The notes under the pieces were generated by a model. The model saw nothing but the letters and a program-made list of their open reading frames with translations, was not told where the DNA came from and searched no databases. A stretch of DNA of 64,000 nucleotides. Source: Lasiosphaeris hirsuta (taxonomy: Eukaryota; Ascomycota; Sordariomycetes; Sordariales; Lasiosphaeriaceae). Made by a program: the position numbers and the translations under genes. The stretch covers positions 1,364,001 through 1,428,000 of the forward strand of contig JAUKUA010000005.1 of assembly GCA_030549175.1 (NCBI GenBank), read 5' to 3'. Shown in pieces: positions 42,788 through 56,400 of the stretch (positions are counted from its first letter, which is position 1; each line of letters begins with the position of its first letter).

Positions 42788-44226
42788 ATGGGAGGCCTTC
42801 TGATTCTCCTAGCCCTGAGTGTGAGTTGCGCGCCCCTGACTCGACTGCCTAATCGAGACGGATGCCCCCTTTCTTGATCATGGCTCAGCAGCTAACTCAG
42901 ATGCGCTTCACAGGTGGTTATGGCACTGGCGTATGTTGAACCCTCGGGACTGTCTATTACCTGCTTCCTATTGTCGGGCGCAAGCTGACCAAACTTTGCG
43001 ACAGCTCCTTTTTGGCTGGCGCGCTTCCCCTGTCGATGACCCTTACGCAGTCGCAGCTACGATTGATATCTAGCATCGGTGTCGGCATTCTTGTGGGGAC
43101 TTCACTCATCGTTATCATACCCGAAGGTATCGAAGCCATTTCAACTACGGGGCAGGGATCACATTCGCACGATGCGCGACATATAGGGCCGGCGGGTTCG
43201 TCGGAGGGCGCAAGGATCCACTGGGCAAGAACAGCAAATGTGATCGACGAAGGCAACAGCATATTCCAACTTGAGAGACGGGACACACCGGATTCTAGAA
43301 ACCCAACCTTCGGTTCCGGGGGTTTGGACAGGATAAGGAGAAGGGATGAGCACAGCCATGAGTCGGCCGACACCGAGGCACCCAAGGCGCCAGCGCCGGC
43401 ACCAGCTTCTCGCGAGGGGCACCGCCTTCCCACCTTCGAAATCGGCTTCTCCCTGATGCTGGGGTTCGTTCTCATGTTCCTAATCGACCGATTGCCCCGG
43501 CACGCGACCGAGACATTCCAGGCGGCGCCTGCCACCCGGCACATCAGCCTCGACAACCTAGCCACGTCAAGCGTCACGGGGGATGAGGAGTCGGAGGGCT
43601 TCCTGGGATCGCTCACGCCCACTCCCAAGCAATCGCGAAGCCTCGCGACCACGACGGGCCTAGTTATCCATGCGGCGGCCGACGGCATCGCCATGGGCGC
43701 TTCAGCGACCACGTCCAACATGAAGCTGGGGCTCATCATATTTGTCGCCATCATGGTCCACAAGGCGCCCGCGGCGTTTGGGCTGACGTCGGTGCTGCTC
43801 AAGCAGGGTCTTTCCAAGCGGGCCGCTAGGGGCCATCTCATCGTCTTCAGTCTCGCGGCCCCGCTGGGTGCGCTGGCGACATACCTCATCATATCGGTCA
43901 TTGGGGGCAGTAGTATGGAAGGCGAGTCTGGCGAGTGGTGGACGGGCATGCTGTTGCTATTTTCCGCTGGGACTTTCTTGTGAGTGTATTTTGTCCCTGA
44001 GCGAGTTCCCGAAGTAATACTGACTGGCAGTAGGTACGTTGCCATGCATGCGATGCAAGAGGACAACCAATCCCACAGCTACGAGAGACATGAGAGTGGG
44101 AACGGGTACGCAGATACGGCTAATGCGTCGCAGCGAAAGCAGGCAAAACCGCAGATGCGGGATACGCTAGCCACAGTCGGAGGGATGCTGCTGCCGCTGC
44201 TCACGCAATTTGGTCACCATCATTAA
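42788..44226 (+). CDS. ZIP-family zinc transporter, ZIP9 (SLC39A9) type
   Basis: Exons 42788-42820, 42914-42930, 43005-43979 and 44034-44226 sum to 1218 nt, 405 residues. The second exon is a 17-base micro-exon; with it the first transmembrane helix reads continuously (LLILLALSVVMALASFLAGALPL). Further segments are SIGVGILVGTSLIVIIPEG, a His-containing extramembrane loop (SHSHDARH, DEHSHE), GFSLMLGFVLMFLIDRLP, and the metal-site helices VIHAAADGIAMGAS and MVHKAPAAFGL. The latter is diagnostic of the ZIP9 subgroup. Members move Zn2+ into the cytosol, in ZIP9 from the Golgi/secretory pathway. The protein ends in a His triplet. Compartment and substrate are inferred from the family. Confidence 0.92.
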
Positions 44227-47200
44227 GTTGTTGTCTTGGCGTGTATTGGATCACCAAAGGTAGGCGTTTGGGCTAGATAGGGTTGTTTTGTTGAATCATG
44301 ATGTTTTATGTACCGGTTTTCTCACAGAAGTAGCGTGGAGGAAAAAAAAGGGCAAAAGGAGTTACGGGGTGTGGCATCTGAGGCATTCACCAGTTGTATT
44401 ACTTAATATTCTCATATCGTAATTATTGATGAGGGTGGAGGGAGGACAGGGAGCTTCTTATGTGAGAATGACTTTATGGGCGGTTGTTGGATTTTTTGTT
44501 GGTTTGGGGCATTTTAAATGACCGTTGCAGCGTCCAATACTCACGGTTCGACGGCAGTCTCGACATGAAAACAACCACTCATCTCCAATCCATTAAATTG
44601 AGGCGGAAAACTCGCAAAAATGAAGTTTCAGGTCGTCCCGAGCGGAGCCACACGAGGGTTTGTGAGGTGGTCAAATACCTGGATGTTTCAATGAGCGGTA
44701 TGTGAGTTTGACATTGAACGATTTCAGGGGCTCACTATCGGCCCCCTTGGGGTGGGACAAGAGGGAGAAGCGATGCTCGCCCTCCGCTACCGCTATTCCA
44801 GCTTCCAGCTTCCAATAGTAGTAGTTAGTGTTATTGATTGTCTCTGTAATCCGCATGCAGGTCAGCCACAGCCACAGGTCCAATGGATGACGCAAGGAGA
44901 CAGCAAAAGGAAGAAGTATACAAGACCGACATAAGGGCAAAGCTTGCTTGCATTGGCGAGCTTTCTCGCCCGGCCGCCCTTCCCACCACGCATTCCATTT
45001 CCAATATCCATCACAGGGCCATGTTGGGGCGCCATGTCATCATGTAAGACTACCACGGTGACCACACGCATGCACACTACTCACCAACTCTATCTGAGGG
45101 TGTCGGTGCAGGTGGGGAGACGGCCACTTAGTTCAAAAAGCTGCAGGCTTGGTGGTTTCAGCGCGCGCTCAAGAAAGACAAACAGTACAAAAGAAAGGAA
45201 AAAAATGAGGCCCCGGCCTGTCACGAGTGCTCCCACTCATGTATAGTGCGGATCTGGAGAGTTTCTCTTTGGATGAGCTCCGGCTCCCACCGGGGCGCGC
45301 ATTTTGCAATTGATTTATGTGCAATAATATATGTGAGGAGGTTGGCGCAGCGGGGAGAATCATCTTTTCGCTTCATGCGGGCTACGGCAGCGGGCTTGAA
45401 GTCTGTTCAAGTCAATCGGTGTACGGACCCTCCAGGGGCCAACGGGACCTCGACCAGAGGCACGGCACCCTGGAAATGGAAGGAAAGTCCCTCCCGTCGC
45501 CCCCATTGTCTGTGGGTGGTGTGCATGCGTGTGGGATAGAGGGCGAGGCGGACCACTGCGCTCATGGCAATGCCGAAGGTATATCACAGTCATCCGGCGG
45601 GAGCACGTCAGAGGTTAGAAAGGCAGGGTTAGAAAGGTAGGGCCGCCGTTGGAGGATGTCCAAGTTAGCAAGGGGGTAGTGGCGGACAAGCCTCCAGATT
45701 TGTTGGATGTCTCGATGTCCAGTAAAGCCAGGTTGGAGAGGGTGGATGGTTGGCACAAGATATGTGCGTGCAGAAATCCCGTCCTTCCTTCGACCAAATC
45801 CCGAATTCATCCAGTCCGCCGTTCCTGCATGGCAGACGAGACTCCTGAGCAGGTTCAGGTACGGATGGCGTCTGCTGGCCACTTTGTGCGTATTTTCTGG
45901 CACATCGAGGCTTTGCGAGATGGACGAACCCATTCCCATCCCGAGACGACGGCTTTGGTTATTATTAGGTTTCATGGAGATGCGAAGGCGATTGCCGGTT
46001 CGCCCGTGAGCCACTATCACACGCGCCGAAGCGCGGAAGCGCAAGCCCGAGCGGCGATGATGGTGCAACTACGTCGAACCCCGGTGCCCGGCCTTGAGTT
46101 GGCTGGTGGTGGTTGCGAGCATGCGTGTGATGGTCCATCTGCAAATCAAGGCCGGGGAGCCAGTGGATAAGTCTCTCGGCAAGTCCCTACCGCATCGCGG
46201 TGGAGAGTGCCGCCAACCCAGGCATTGATGCATGCCGTGCGGTAACCTCTCCTGTGGCCGGCCATGGCCTTTCCATGGATGCTCTGGCCGGGTGACAGCG
46301 AACAGCAAGTTTCTCCGCTGCTTCCGCTGTTGGGAGCCGAAGGAAGAAGAATGGAAACCCTAGTCCCCAGTTTCCGATTTGCAATGCGACTGGCAATGCT
46401 CAGGTGCCCCGGTGCCCAACGAGACGACAGCTCACCTGGAGTCTTTCTTCATCGGCATCGATATTAGAGGCCCGGCTAGCAAAGCGATGAAGCGTAGCCG
46501 CCTACCAGAGCGTCCCGAACGCGCGCAGGGTCGAACGGTGCTGCGATTCGAGATCGTGGCTCCATTTGGCGAGGGCGAGCGCAGGGGACCGAGGGCTTCC
46601 CGCCTCCTCCCCTCCTGGCCACGCCGGGGGTGCCTCAGGGTGCCGCAGGGTGCACAGGGCCCGTGGCTGACTGGCTGACCCTCCGTGGGGCTCCCCGGGC
46701 AAAAGACGGCTTGCAATTTGACGAGAACAGCCCCCCTTTCCTCGATTTCGAGCACTCAAGCGTGGGAGTGGTACCTTGGTACCTCGCCACCCTGCAATGC
46801 TCCCTGCCAGTCGTTCCAGAGACCCGCAACTTCCGTCTCCTCATTCGAGCCAATCCGCTTTTGAATTCGAGAAAGGGCCCTCCCGCCTCTTATTTCTTGG
46901 AATCCCAGCGCTGCTCTCCAGCGCCTGCACATCACATCACACTGCTCTCTCCTCCCTCCTCAGCCCTCGGCTGGTCCCTCTTGACCGTCTCTCCCTTCCA
47001 TCCTTGCCTCACGGGTTCTGCCAACTCCAGCTGTCTGCCCCAGACTCAAGGCTCAGAGGACCGTCTTCGATTCGCACTCGACAGGAATGCGTGAGTGTGA
47101 GGTGTGTGGCTGCGCTTCTCTTTGAACCCGCGTGTCTTAGATGTCTCGTTAGTCAAAACGTTCTCAGTCTGGTCTCTGGTCCACCTCCTTAGGTTCCTCC

Positions 47201-47764
47201 CCGCCCTTAGGACCATTTGGCCACGACCCGCCTCCAACACCCAGCCCGCAGCGCAGCCCACCAACCCCATCCATCCCCCAATCCCCGGATCCAACTCCCT
47301 CTCCCTTAAAACCTCACTCGTTCAGACCGTCGACATTGGCCGCCCTTAATTGTCACCGACAAACACGGGCGACAAGACGGAGCTCGCTGCTCGTCTGTGT
47401 GTTTATCAGCTGCATGCGCTCACGTGTAGTTGGATGTGCGGCGACTTGACTCGGGTGACCTGCGAAGCATCACGGCATCAGCAGATAACCGCTTCCTCGC
47501 CAGACGGCAACTCGTAATTCTTCACCCGACTTTCCTCGGCAACCTAGGCGACCTGCGAGATTATTAATACGACCCGGAATCGTCCATTTCGTCTCGGGAT
47601 ATCGGGTACGCTCTATGAGACGGCGATAATCGCTATATACGTTGAGTCGTTCATCTTAACGGCCTTTTACGACCCTCCGTGGCTTGTCAGCCACACCTTT
47701 TTCACCTAACACCTCTTTTCGTCATTTCGAGGAGTGTACCACAGAATTACCCTTAGTGTTCGAG
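44227..47764. other. Long gene-free region upstream of CDC4
   Basis: About 3.5 kb with no supported gene. Opposed frames 45562-46068 (-) and 45649-46170 (+) overlap each other and have no motifs. From about 46750 to 47700 the plus strand becomes pyrimidine-rich (CCTCC, CTCTC), as in fungal promoters and long 5' leaders, and carries several short ATG-started frames. It probably holds the CDC4 promoter and leader and the 3' flank of the ZIP gene. Confidence 0.55.
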
Positions 47765-50006
47765 ATGGCGGGATACACCAAGCCCATGCCCAAGCCGATG
47801 GGATTCTCGGAGCGCAGAGGCAGCGTGTTCACCGATGAGCTATCGTTGAACACGCATGTCGCAAAGATGCCTCCTCAACAACGTCCGAGGGGACCACCTA
47901 CCCCGAGCATGAGCACCCCGGCCGCCGATTTCGACCAGCAGCTTACCGGATCGCCCCCGCCCCCACCTACTCCAGCTGCGTCGCCCGGCCCGTCGCACGC
48001 TCATCCCAGCTGGAGTGGCTCAAGCCAGGATGACGAGATATACCTTGCGGGGTTCCGCCAGTTCTTTGCCAAGTGCCCAAGCTCGCAGCGGACGCGCATC
48101 CTCGCCGACATCCTCGACGTTTGCACCAGTCAGCAACTGAGCTTCGTGCACCAGCATGTCAGCCCGCTCCTCAAGAAGGACCCATTTACTAGCCTGCCCG
48201 ATGAGCTGTGCCTCAGAGTACGTTTGGATCTTGTGTGTTTTGATCGTTTGACTTGTTACTGACCCAACTAGATTCTCTCCTTTATCGACGACCCCAAGGT
48301 GCTAGCGCGGGCGTCTCAGGTCTCCCGAAGATGGCGAGATCTGCTCAGTGACGATATGACATGGAAGAACTTGTGTGACAAGCATGACTACCAGCGAAAG
48401 AATCACGAGCAAGCTACGGCTGTTGCTGCTCGGGTGGATGACTATGCCACAAGCTACCAAAGCGGCGAGCCCTCCAGCCGCAGTCTTGCCAGCACATTTG
48501 CTTCTAGTGTAGATTCTTCAGCTGGCGAGATGAGCCTAGACGGAGTCGGCAACCAGACCCCGAGTGCGCAACTCCGGCCCAAGTCGTATAAGTCACATTT
48601 CAAGCAGAGATATTTAGTCGATGCTGCGTGGCGAACAGGCGGACGCAATATCACGCGCAATATCACCCAGGATGGTGGTGTGGTGACGAGCCTTCACCTT
48701 ACTCCCAAGTACATCATTGTGGCTCTTGATAATGCCAAGATTCACGTGTTTGATACTGAGGGAAATGCGCAGCGGACTCTTCAAGGCCATGTAATGGGCG
48801 TTTGGGCTATGGTTCCCTGGGAGGACACTCTGGTCAGCGGTGGATGTGATCGGGATGTTCGCGTGTGGGACTTGAAGACTGGGTAAGTTGTGCTTGTCTC
48901 ATTGCGTTGTTGGTGTCGCTGACTTTTGCAGTGCTTGTCGCCATACACTGCGTGGGCATACCTCGACGGTTCGCTGCCTTAAGATGTCCGATTCGGAAAC
49001 CGCGATATCCGGCTCTCGAGACACCACCTTGAGGATTTGGGATATCCGAAATGGCCACTGCAAGAATGTGCTTGTGGGCCACCAGGCGAGCGTCCGATGC
49101 TTGGAGATCAAGGGTGATATTGTTGTATCTGGCAGCTACGACACCACTGCCAAGGTCTGGAGCATCTCGGAGGGGCGCTGCCTGTTTACCCTCCAGGGAC
49201 ACTATAGCCAGATTTATGCGATTGCATTTGACGGCTTCAGAGTGGCCACAGGAAGTCTAGACACAAGTGTCAGAATCTGGAACGCCAAAACTGGGTATGT
49301 TTGCTCCCGGAGTAGCTCAGGATACTCGTGATGGACTAATCTTAGTATAGTGACTGCCTCGCTGTTCTCCAGGGTCACACCTCCCTCGTGGGGCAGCTGC
49401 AGATGCGTGGTGGTACTCTCGTGACCGGCGGTAGCGATGGGTCTGTGAGAATCTGGTCTTTGGAACGCTTCTGCCCCATCCACCGCCTTGCTGCACACGA
49501 TAACAGCGTTACGAGCTTGCAATTTGACGACACGCGCGTTGTGAGTGGCGGGAGTGATGGGCGGGTGAAAGTGTGGGATTTGAAGACCGGACACCTTGTA
49601 CGCGAGCTCATTACCCAAGGAGAAGCCGTGTGGCGGGTTGCTTTTGAGGATGAGAAGTGTGTTGCTATGGCGCTGAAGAACAGCCGCACAGTGATGGAGG
49701 TGAGTTGGCAGTTTCGTGAAAAGATGGGCTCGGCGTTGCTAACTCACATGTGCGCAGGTGTTTAACTTCTCGCCCCCAGACGACGTTCTTCACGAGCGAC
49801 CTCTTTCCTTCCCGCAGAGATCTATGGACGTCCCGGTACCTGCCCGGCCGCTGAGTGCGATCTCGTTGGATTACGGGCGGTCGGCGGCGGATGCCATGCA
49901 AGATGTTGACATGCCTGACGCGGGCCCGTCAACCGCCCCGCTTTCGCGAGGCAACAGGACCTTTTTTCACAACGACTACCCTGGCGCCCGAATTAACTTG
50001 AGCTGA
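47765..50006 (+). CDS. CDC4: SCF ubiquitin-ligase F-box/WD40 subunit, Cdc4 type
   Basis: Exons 47765-48217, 48272-48882, 48932-49294, 49351-49699 and 49758-50006 sum to 2025 nt, 674 residues. A Pro-rich N-terminus and a helical dimerisation-like segment (FRQFFAKCPSSQRTRILADILDVC) precede the F-box (FTSLPDELCLRILSFIDDPKVLARASQVSRRWRDL, about 140-180). An insert leads into a WD40 propeller (about 265-590). Its blades, such as VRVWDLKTGACRHTLRGHTSTVRCL, VVSGSYDTTAKVW and LQGHTSLVGQL, follow the Cdc4 pattern, as does the terminal VWRVAFEDEKCVAM strand. Cdc4 binds phosphodegrons such as those on the CDK inhibitor Sic1 and hands substrates to SCF. The propeller's arginines (e.g. in VRCL and SRDTTLRIWD) are where phosphodegrons dock in Cdc4. 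Three of the four introns lie in the propeller. Confidence 0.93.
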
Positions 50007-51265
50007 GCCTTTCAGAGATCTGACTCCGGGATGAATGAATGGCACTATTTCACCGGGTAACAGTACCGGTCTTCTAACCGCAGTAGACGGCGGCGGCGGT
50101 CAAGAAATGTTTAAGATGCTGCGCTTTGTTTGCGGCATTCCGCTGTCAAGTGAGACAACTACTCACCACTACGTACAGACTTTCCGACTGGAGGAGTCGC
50201 ACCGCATACCTACAAACCCCACACCCCTTTTCCCATATGATATATAGGGGTACCTAGGACAGGCATTTCTGGTCTATCAAAAGGGAGCGGAAATGTGGAG
50301 GCATGGCTACGGCGTTTTGTTATTGATTTTAGCATGGTTTGGCGAGATATCAGGATTCAACGCATTAGGGAGGAGCAAATCTATGGTACTGACTCAACTT
50401 TACTTGGAGCCAGTGGGAGGAAATTGGAAGTCAGAGGCGCTGCTTCTTTTGACATTCACGCTGAGATATCCCTGGGAGGCACCGTATAGTATGTCCTAGC
50501 AATTTTTGTGGCGCGGGAGTTGTTTAGGACTTGTTAGGGTAACTAGATGTTGTGTGTTTTTAATATTGATGGCACGGTTCCTCAGTTGGTCTTGTTTGAA
50601 TTGAGGGGGACATCAATAATCCAGTCTAGAGCTGTCCAGCAGCAGTTGACTGAATTAGACCGACAGGGGCCAAATGGTGGTTTAGAGAAAATTGCAATGC
50701 CCATCATTCGCGGTGTTTCCCCATAAGCTCCGGGGTGCTTGTCTGGTGTACGTGTACGTGCCGGGGTGTCTTTGTGTGCAACCCTTCATTTCGCCCTGTG
50801 CAGCCGCTCTCCAAGGTCCCGAATAATCCAATCGCACCCATAGAGGGATCTGTAATAACTAGTACAGCAGCTTGAAGCTATGATGCCTCGATGGAGAAGC
50901 TCGGGAAGGAGGACAGCTGTCAACTGCCTGGAGCTGTCGGTTAAAACTTTAAAGATCAAAGGCCCGGACATGGATCGTAGGTGTGGTTATCGCTGGCCAG
51001 TGGAGATCCGATGCCCGCTGAGAGGAGCCCAACCATGCTCGCTCGCTAAAACAAGCCTAGTCTTGTTCAACAAGCATGCGCTGCCCCAACCAGAAGGCGG
51101 AAAACTGGGCCATTCTTTTTGCTCAAAGTCAGCTCCCCGTTTCTTCACCTCCGATTGCCGTCAAAATCCGTCTTCCAAGCAGGACCCGAAACTATATCCT
51201 CCTGCCTTCTCCCTCGCCGCCTGCCTCGACCTTGACCCTATTGTCGTTGCTTACACCTATCCATC
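50007..51265. other. Spacer between CDC4 and PDA1
   Basis: The 3' flank of CDC4 and promoter/leader of PDA1; the last 150 bases before PDA1 are C/T-rich. Short frames only, none supported. Confidence 0.6.
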
Positions 51266-52784
51266 ATGCTCTCGCGAACCGCACGCCTGACGAGGGTAGC
51301 GCCCATCCGGGCTGCTGCTCCTCGCGCTCCCGTGTCCAGCATCGTGACCCGGAGAACCGTCACGACCAACGCCGCTTCCGCACAGGGCCCGAGTTCAGTG
51401 CCAGAGGTGCGTTCTCCCCTAAATGCTCATCCAATTGCTGGATCCATTGGCGCTGCCTTTATAATGGTTCTGGGTGCTAATCGATGGTGTGAATCGCGTA
51501 GTCAGAGGATGAGCCATTTCAGATCACCCTCAGTGACGAGAGCTTCGAGACCTACGAGCTCGACCCCCCGCCGTACACCTTGGACGTTACCAAGAAGGAG
51601 CTGAAGCAGATGTACCACGACATGGTGTCCATTAGGTAATTCCCAATGGCCAATTGGCGGCTGCTGGTGTAGTTGCTGATGTTGCCCTTCCTCACCGTGT
51701 AGACAATTGGAGATGGCTGCGGACAGGCTATACAAGGAGAAGAAGATCAGAGGTTTCTGCCATCTGTCCACTGGGCAGGAGGCTGTCGCTGTTGGGATCG
51801 AGCATGCGATAGAGAAGACCGACGACGTCATCACCTCGTACCGGTGCCACGGCTTCGCCTACATGCGCGGCGCCACCGTTCGTTCCGTCATCGGAGAACT
51901 CCTCGGTCGTCGTGAGGGTATCGCCTACGGAAAAGGCGGCTCCATGCACATGTTCACCAAGGGCTTCTACGGTGGCAACGGAATCGTCGGTGCCCAGGTC
52001 CCCGTCGGTGCCGGCCTTGCCTTCGCCCAGAAGTACACTGGTGGCAAGAAGGCTTCGGTTATTCTTTACGGTATGGAGCGGCCTGTTAATTTTGACCAAG
52101 ATGGCAAGGAGCTGACTGACACTTTGGGATCTAGGTGATGGTGCCAGCAACCAGGGTCAGGTCTTCGAGGCTTTCAACATGGCCAAGCTCTGGAAGCTCC
52201 CGGCTCTTTTCGGCTGCGAGAGTGAGTTTGCGCCTTTGTTTCAATGATGCAGTGGCGGCTGACATTTGAACTTAGACAACAAGTACGGTATGGGAACGTC
52301 CGCGGCCCGGTCGTCGGCTCTGACCGACTACTACAAGCGTGGTCAGTACATCCCTGGCCTCAAGGTCAACGGCATGGACGTCCTCGCCGTCAAGGCTGCC
52401 GTCCAGTACGGCAAGCAGTGGACTGTGGAGGACAACGGCCCGATGGTCCTCGAATACGTCACCTACCGCTATGGTGGTCACTCTATGTCCGACCCCGGTA
52501 CCACTTACCGCACTCGTGAGGAGATTCAACGCATGCGGTCGACCAACGACCCCATTGCTGGCCTCAAGCAGCACATCCTTGACTGGGGTGTTGCTAAGGA
52601 GGAGGAGCTCAAGGCCATCGACAAGGAGGCCCGCAACCACGTCAATGAGGAGGTTGCATTTGCTGAGGCCATGCCCCACCCCGAGGCGACTCCCCGCATA
52701 CTGTTTGAGGACATCTACGTGAAGGGCTCAGAGCCGCAGTTCATCCGGGGGCGTACGTTGGATGAGAATTTCTACTTCAACTAA
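51266..52784 (+). CDS. PDA1: Pyruvate dehydrogenase E1 component alpha subunit, mitochondrial
   Basis: Exons 51266-51406, 51502-51635, 51703-52070, 52135-52221 and 52276-52784 sum to 1239 nt, 412 residues. The first 35-40 residues are an Arg/Ala/Ser-rich mitochondrial presequence without acidic residues. The E1-alpha core follows: [44 protein letters not shown]. The thiamine-diphosphate motif starts G215-D216-G217 and ends N244-N245. The phosphorylation loop [12 protein letters not shown] has Ser313 and Ser315; the first corresponds to the site that inactivates the complex when phosphorylated. The enzyme decarboxylates pyruvate as an alpha2beta2 tetramer with Pdb1 in the pyruvate dehydrogenase complex of the mitochondrial matrix. 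Length and motifs are normal. Confidence 0.96.
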
Positions 52785-53485
52785 GTGGAAAGCTAGTATC
52801 TGAGTCGAAAAGGCGACGGCGAAACAAGAAAGCCTCGATACCATTGAATTTGCACTCAAAACCTGGTCATGGCGATCCTGCTAAAGCGTTGGTGTCTGAG
52901 TTTTTTTGTTGTACATTAGCCCGTAATTAGCTAGTCAGGTCTTGCAAGGGACGGATAGAAGCGCGTAGAAGGGTCTGGGAAGCTATGGGATAGTCTTGAA
53001 TTTGCACGGTTGAGTGTCTGGAGAATCGAGAAGTTGACACTCCTGATTGATGCCTCACGATGTTTCTTAAGAACAGCAAAATGCCAACAGCTCCCTGGCC
53101 GCCCAAATGTTTTTATTGACTGCAGCGAAGTGCTAGCTAGCGTGCTAGCGCCAATTGGAGAACAGCTAGCGCGGGACAGCTCCAACAGGCAGGCCCAAAG
53201 AGTCCGTGCTACCCTTGCAGTGTTCTGTGAATCCACCTGTAGAGATGCAAAGACCGATCTTGAACTGCTCCTGCTCAGCACTGAACTTTTGACGCACCCG
53301 GTCGCGCCACACAAAAAAACGCCTTGACTCTTCTCGACTTGAAAGCAAGTAAATACCAGACAGATCAGGACGCGCCCCATCCTTTTGAGTCGCGATTTAC
53401 CCCGACAAAAGCCCCGGACGATGCAGTGAAGCCTGCCTTCGCGCCTTTCCCCGTCCGAATAGAGACAAGACATACCAGAACGGCC
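52785..53485. other. Spacer between PDA1 and NUP192
   Basis: The 3' flank of PDA1 and leader of NUP192. Frames here (52931-53527 -, 53010-53327 +) overlap each other and show no motif. Confidence 0.6.
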
Positions 53486-56400
53486 ATGTCGGACCTGCGC
53501 GCGCTCGAGGCCCTCCAAGCCCTCCATGGCGAGCTGTTAGCCGTCATCGAGCACCGCTTTGAGGACCTGCAAACGCTCGAGCAACTGCTGGAGGAGAATA
53601 CCAACACCTTCAAAAAGTTTCTGGAGAAGCGCTCGAGGAACCAGACGAGTAGGGCGGCCATCGGGACTGGTATGTAACTTTTATTCCGGTAACAGGTCTG
53701 AGGAAAGGTAGGGGGCAGAACTGACGAGATTTATGTCTATAGGCAAGATCACCATCGACGATGAAGAATACCAGATTAACGAAGAGTTCGGCAACGACGT
53801 GCTGCAGCTGGTGGAGGAAATTGATCTAGACGAGCTCGACGCCGCGCGGCTACTGCTCGACGCCAATGCCGAGGGCGACGTCGAAGCCTGGGGCCGACCG
53901 CTGTGGGAGTGCGGCGTTATGCGCTTTCACCAGGAGCGGAAATACCTACTCGACTGTATGCGCCTGCTGATCGAGGCCGCAGCTGACGAAGAGCTCGATG
54001 AGGGCCTGCAAGACGCGTTCGGCGCCCTGGTAGAAGAGCGTGTATTCGGTGTCGCGGCGCCTGGGATGCTGCCGGCGCCCGTGGGAGCGCATGCCGCCCA
54101 GGCAGACAAGATTGTGGCCAAGTGCACCAAGGCAATGCAGGACATCAGAAAGACACTACATTCGATGACGGAGAGGATGATTGGGAGGAGCATGCTGCAG
54201 CAGGGCGGCTTGATGAAGCCGAGTGACCACCTGGAAACGTACGAGTTCTCACGCCTGAGTCTAGTCGAGCAGCACGAGCTACTTGCAGTGATACTATGCG
54301 CCGCGATCGACAAACGCCATGCCGACGCCAAGGATTTCCAGGAGTTTATTCAGGGGTTGAAGAAGGCAGACAAGTATGATCATCTGCTCGGTAGGCCACC
54401 CTTTTCCTCCACGTGAGTACCAAGGGATATTGAAGTTGACAGTATTGTAGTCCATCAGTTCCCGGTACTGGGTACCTACATCACCGTGTTCGGCTCGTCC
54501 GAGGGCGTTGGCGATCTTCAGCAAGCACGAGACTTAAACGCTATGGTTTGCAAGCAATCCGAGGACGATACCTGGACCATGACTAGTATCCGAGGTGCGG
54601 TGCGGGCCTGGTGGATCGCCGAATACAGCGGGTGGTATCTAGACGACACGCCAACATTCAGCATACCGGGTATCGATCTCGACAAGGAAGACGAAGAAAG
54701 GACAAAGCAGTTTTTGGACGCGCTGAAAGATGGCGCGTTCGACTTCATCTTGTCCATCGCGGGAGACAGCAAGACCCAGGACTGGCAAGACCCCTGGCGC
54801 TTAGGGATGCACCAGTGGCTACAACGGAAATCTCCTCCACTCGCATCCGATCCTCCTTTACCCTTTTCGGCGTTCTTTCAGAAGAGTTTGATGGTGCATT
54901 TGGAGGTCTTGATCGATGCGTCTATCTCTAACCTCCCAGATGTCCTCCGCAAACTAAGGACGGAGGAAGATGAGCAGCGGCAGCTTAGCCAGACCCATGA
55001 GCAGGATCTCGACCTGGAGCGTTTCCTAATCATCATCGCCTACGCATACGAAGGCCGGCCGGATGCAGCAATGTCATTTTGGGAAGACCCTGAGAGCAAC
55101 CTGGCCGGTTTTCTGCAATGGGCTTCGAGGCGGGCGTCAACGCCCCTTGTCAGCGCGTTTTGCGAAATGCTCCAGGCTCTTTCAGATAACGAGGAATGCG
55201 CAACCGCTGCACACACGTTCCTTCTAGACGAGGGACACCAGTCCTCAGGAAAGATGAAGCGCTCCCAGTCCTTAACGTGGAGTCAGATATTTAAGGAGCT
55301 CGATTACTTCACTGCTAAGCTCCGGGAGAGGCCCAGCCCTTCACAATCACACCTTCACCGGCCAGGAAAACCCACTACAGACCAAGCAGAGACCGAACCT
55401 GAGTCTGGTACGATGCTGGAATGCTATCTGCGGCTAATCGCAAAGCTCTCTACGGAGAGCGAGGTTGCGAGGCAAAAGCTACTAGTCGATGATGAGCTAC
55501 ACCTTGTCGACACCCTCTTCCGACTCTCTAGTAGCGTGATACCTGCTCGGCTGAGAGCTTGCGCCTTTAATGTTCTCAAGGCTTTAATGACTCGCAAGAT
55601 ACAGGCTGAGTGTGATGTTATGTGGAGATGGGTTGACACTTGGTTAACGGGTGGTTTTGGTGTTCAGCCAGTCCAGCGGGGCGCTGTCGCTGTACCCCAG
55701 ATTCAGAGCCCGGAGTCTCTTATGGAGGCTATTCTCGATGAGTTTAGCGACGGTTTCGAAGAGCCGAATGCCCTGGTCCAGTTTTTTACCTCTCTCTTCT
55801 CGCCGACTGAAGGGTACGAGGGACTAAACGACGTCTTACCATTCCCGGAAGACTTGGGTGCGCAAACTCGGATACCCGGCGTTGAGGTCTACGTCGATTT
55901 TGTCCTTGGACATATTTTTGCGTTCAAGTCTAAAGAGATCACCGATGTCTCTCAGCTTCGGATAATTCGCCTCAGCTGTTTGGATTTTGCTCTGACATGT
56001 CTAACAACCTTCAATGAGGACCTCATTGTCCTTGGTAACGAGGTAGTTAATGTTGCTATCGACGCGGCGATAGCAACAACGGACCTGGCGGTCTATGTGC
56101 GCTTGCACCCATTCGCTCGTGTCATGGAGTGGATGTTCAACGACAAAGTCATTACCGCCCTCATGAGCACCATCCATCAAGACTCGAGCGCACTAGGGGT
56201 GGCGGATCCGGACTCTCCGCTCATCCAGAGCATCCTTAGGGGAGTAGAGGTCATACTCAAAGTCCTCGAGCTACAGGAGACGTACCTTGATCTCGTGAGA
56301 CCCGCTATCAAGCTGCACCCGTCCCAGCGAAGGCCAACAGTAGCTAATGCCGCGTTCGCCTCGTTTGAGGATGGAATCATGAATCACCTGACCCTTGTAG

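Noticed and set aside
45562..46170. Two opposed open frames of about 170 codons
   Set aside because: They overlap on opposite strands with no recognisable motif in either; neither can be preferred.
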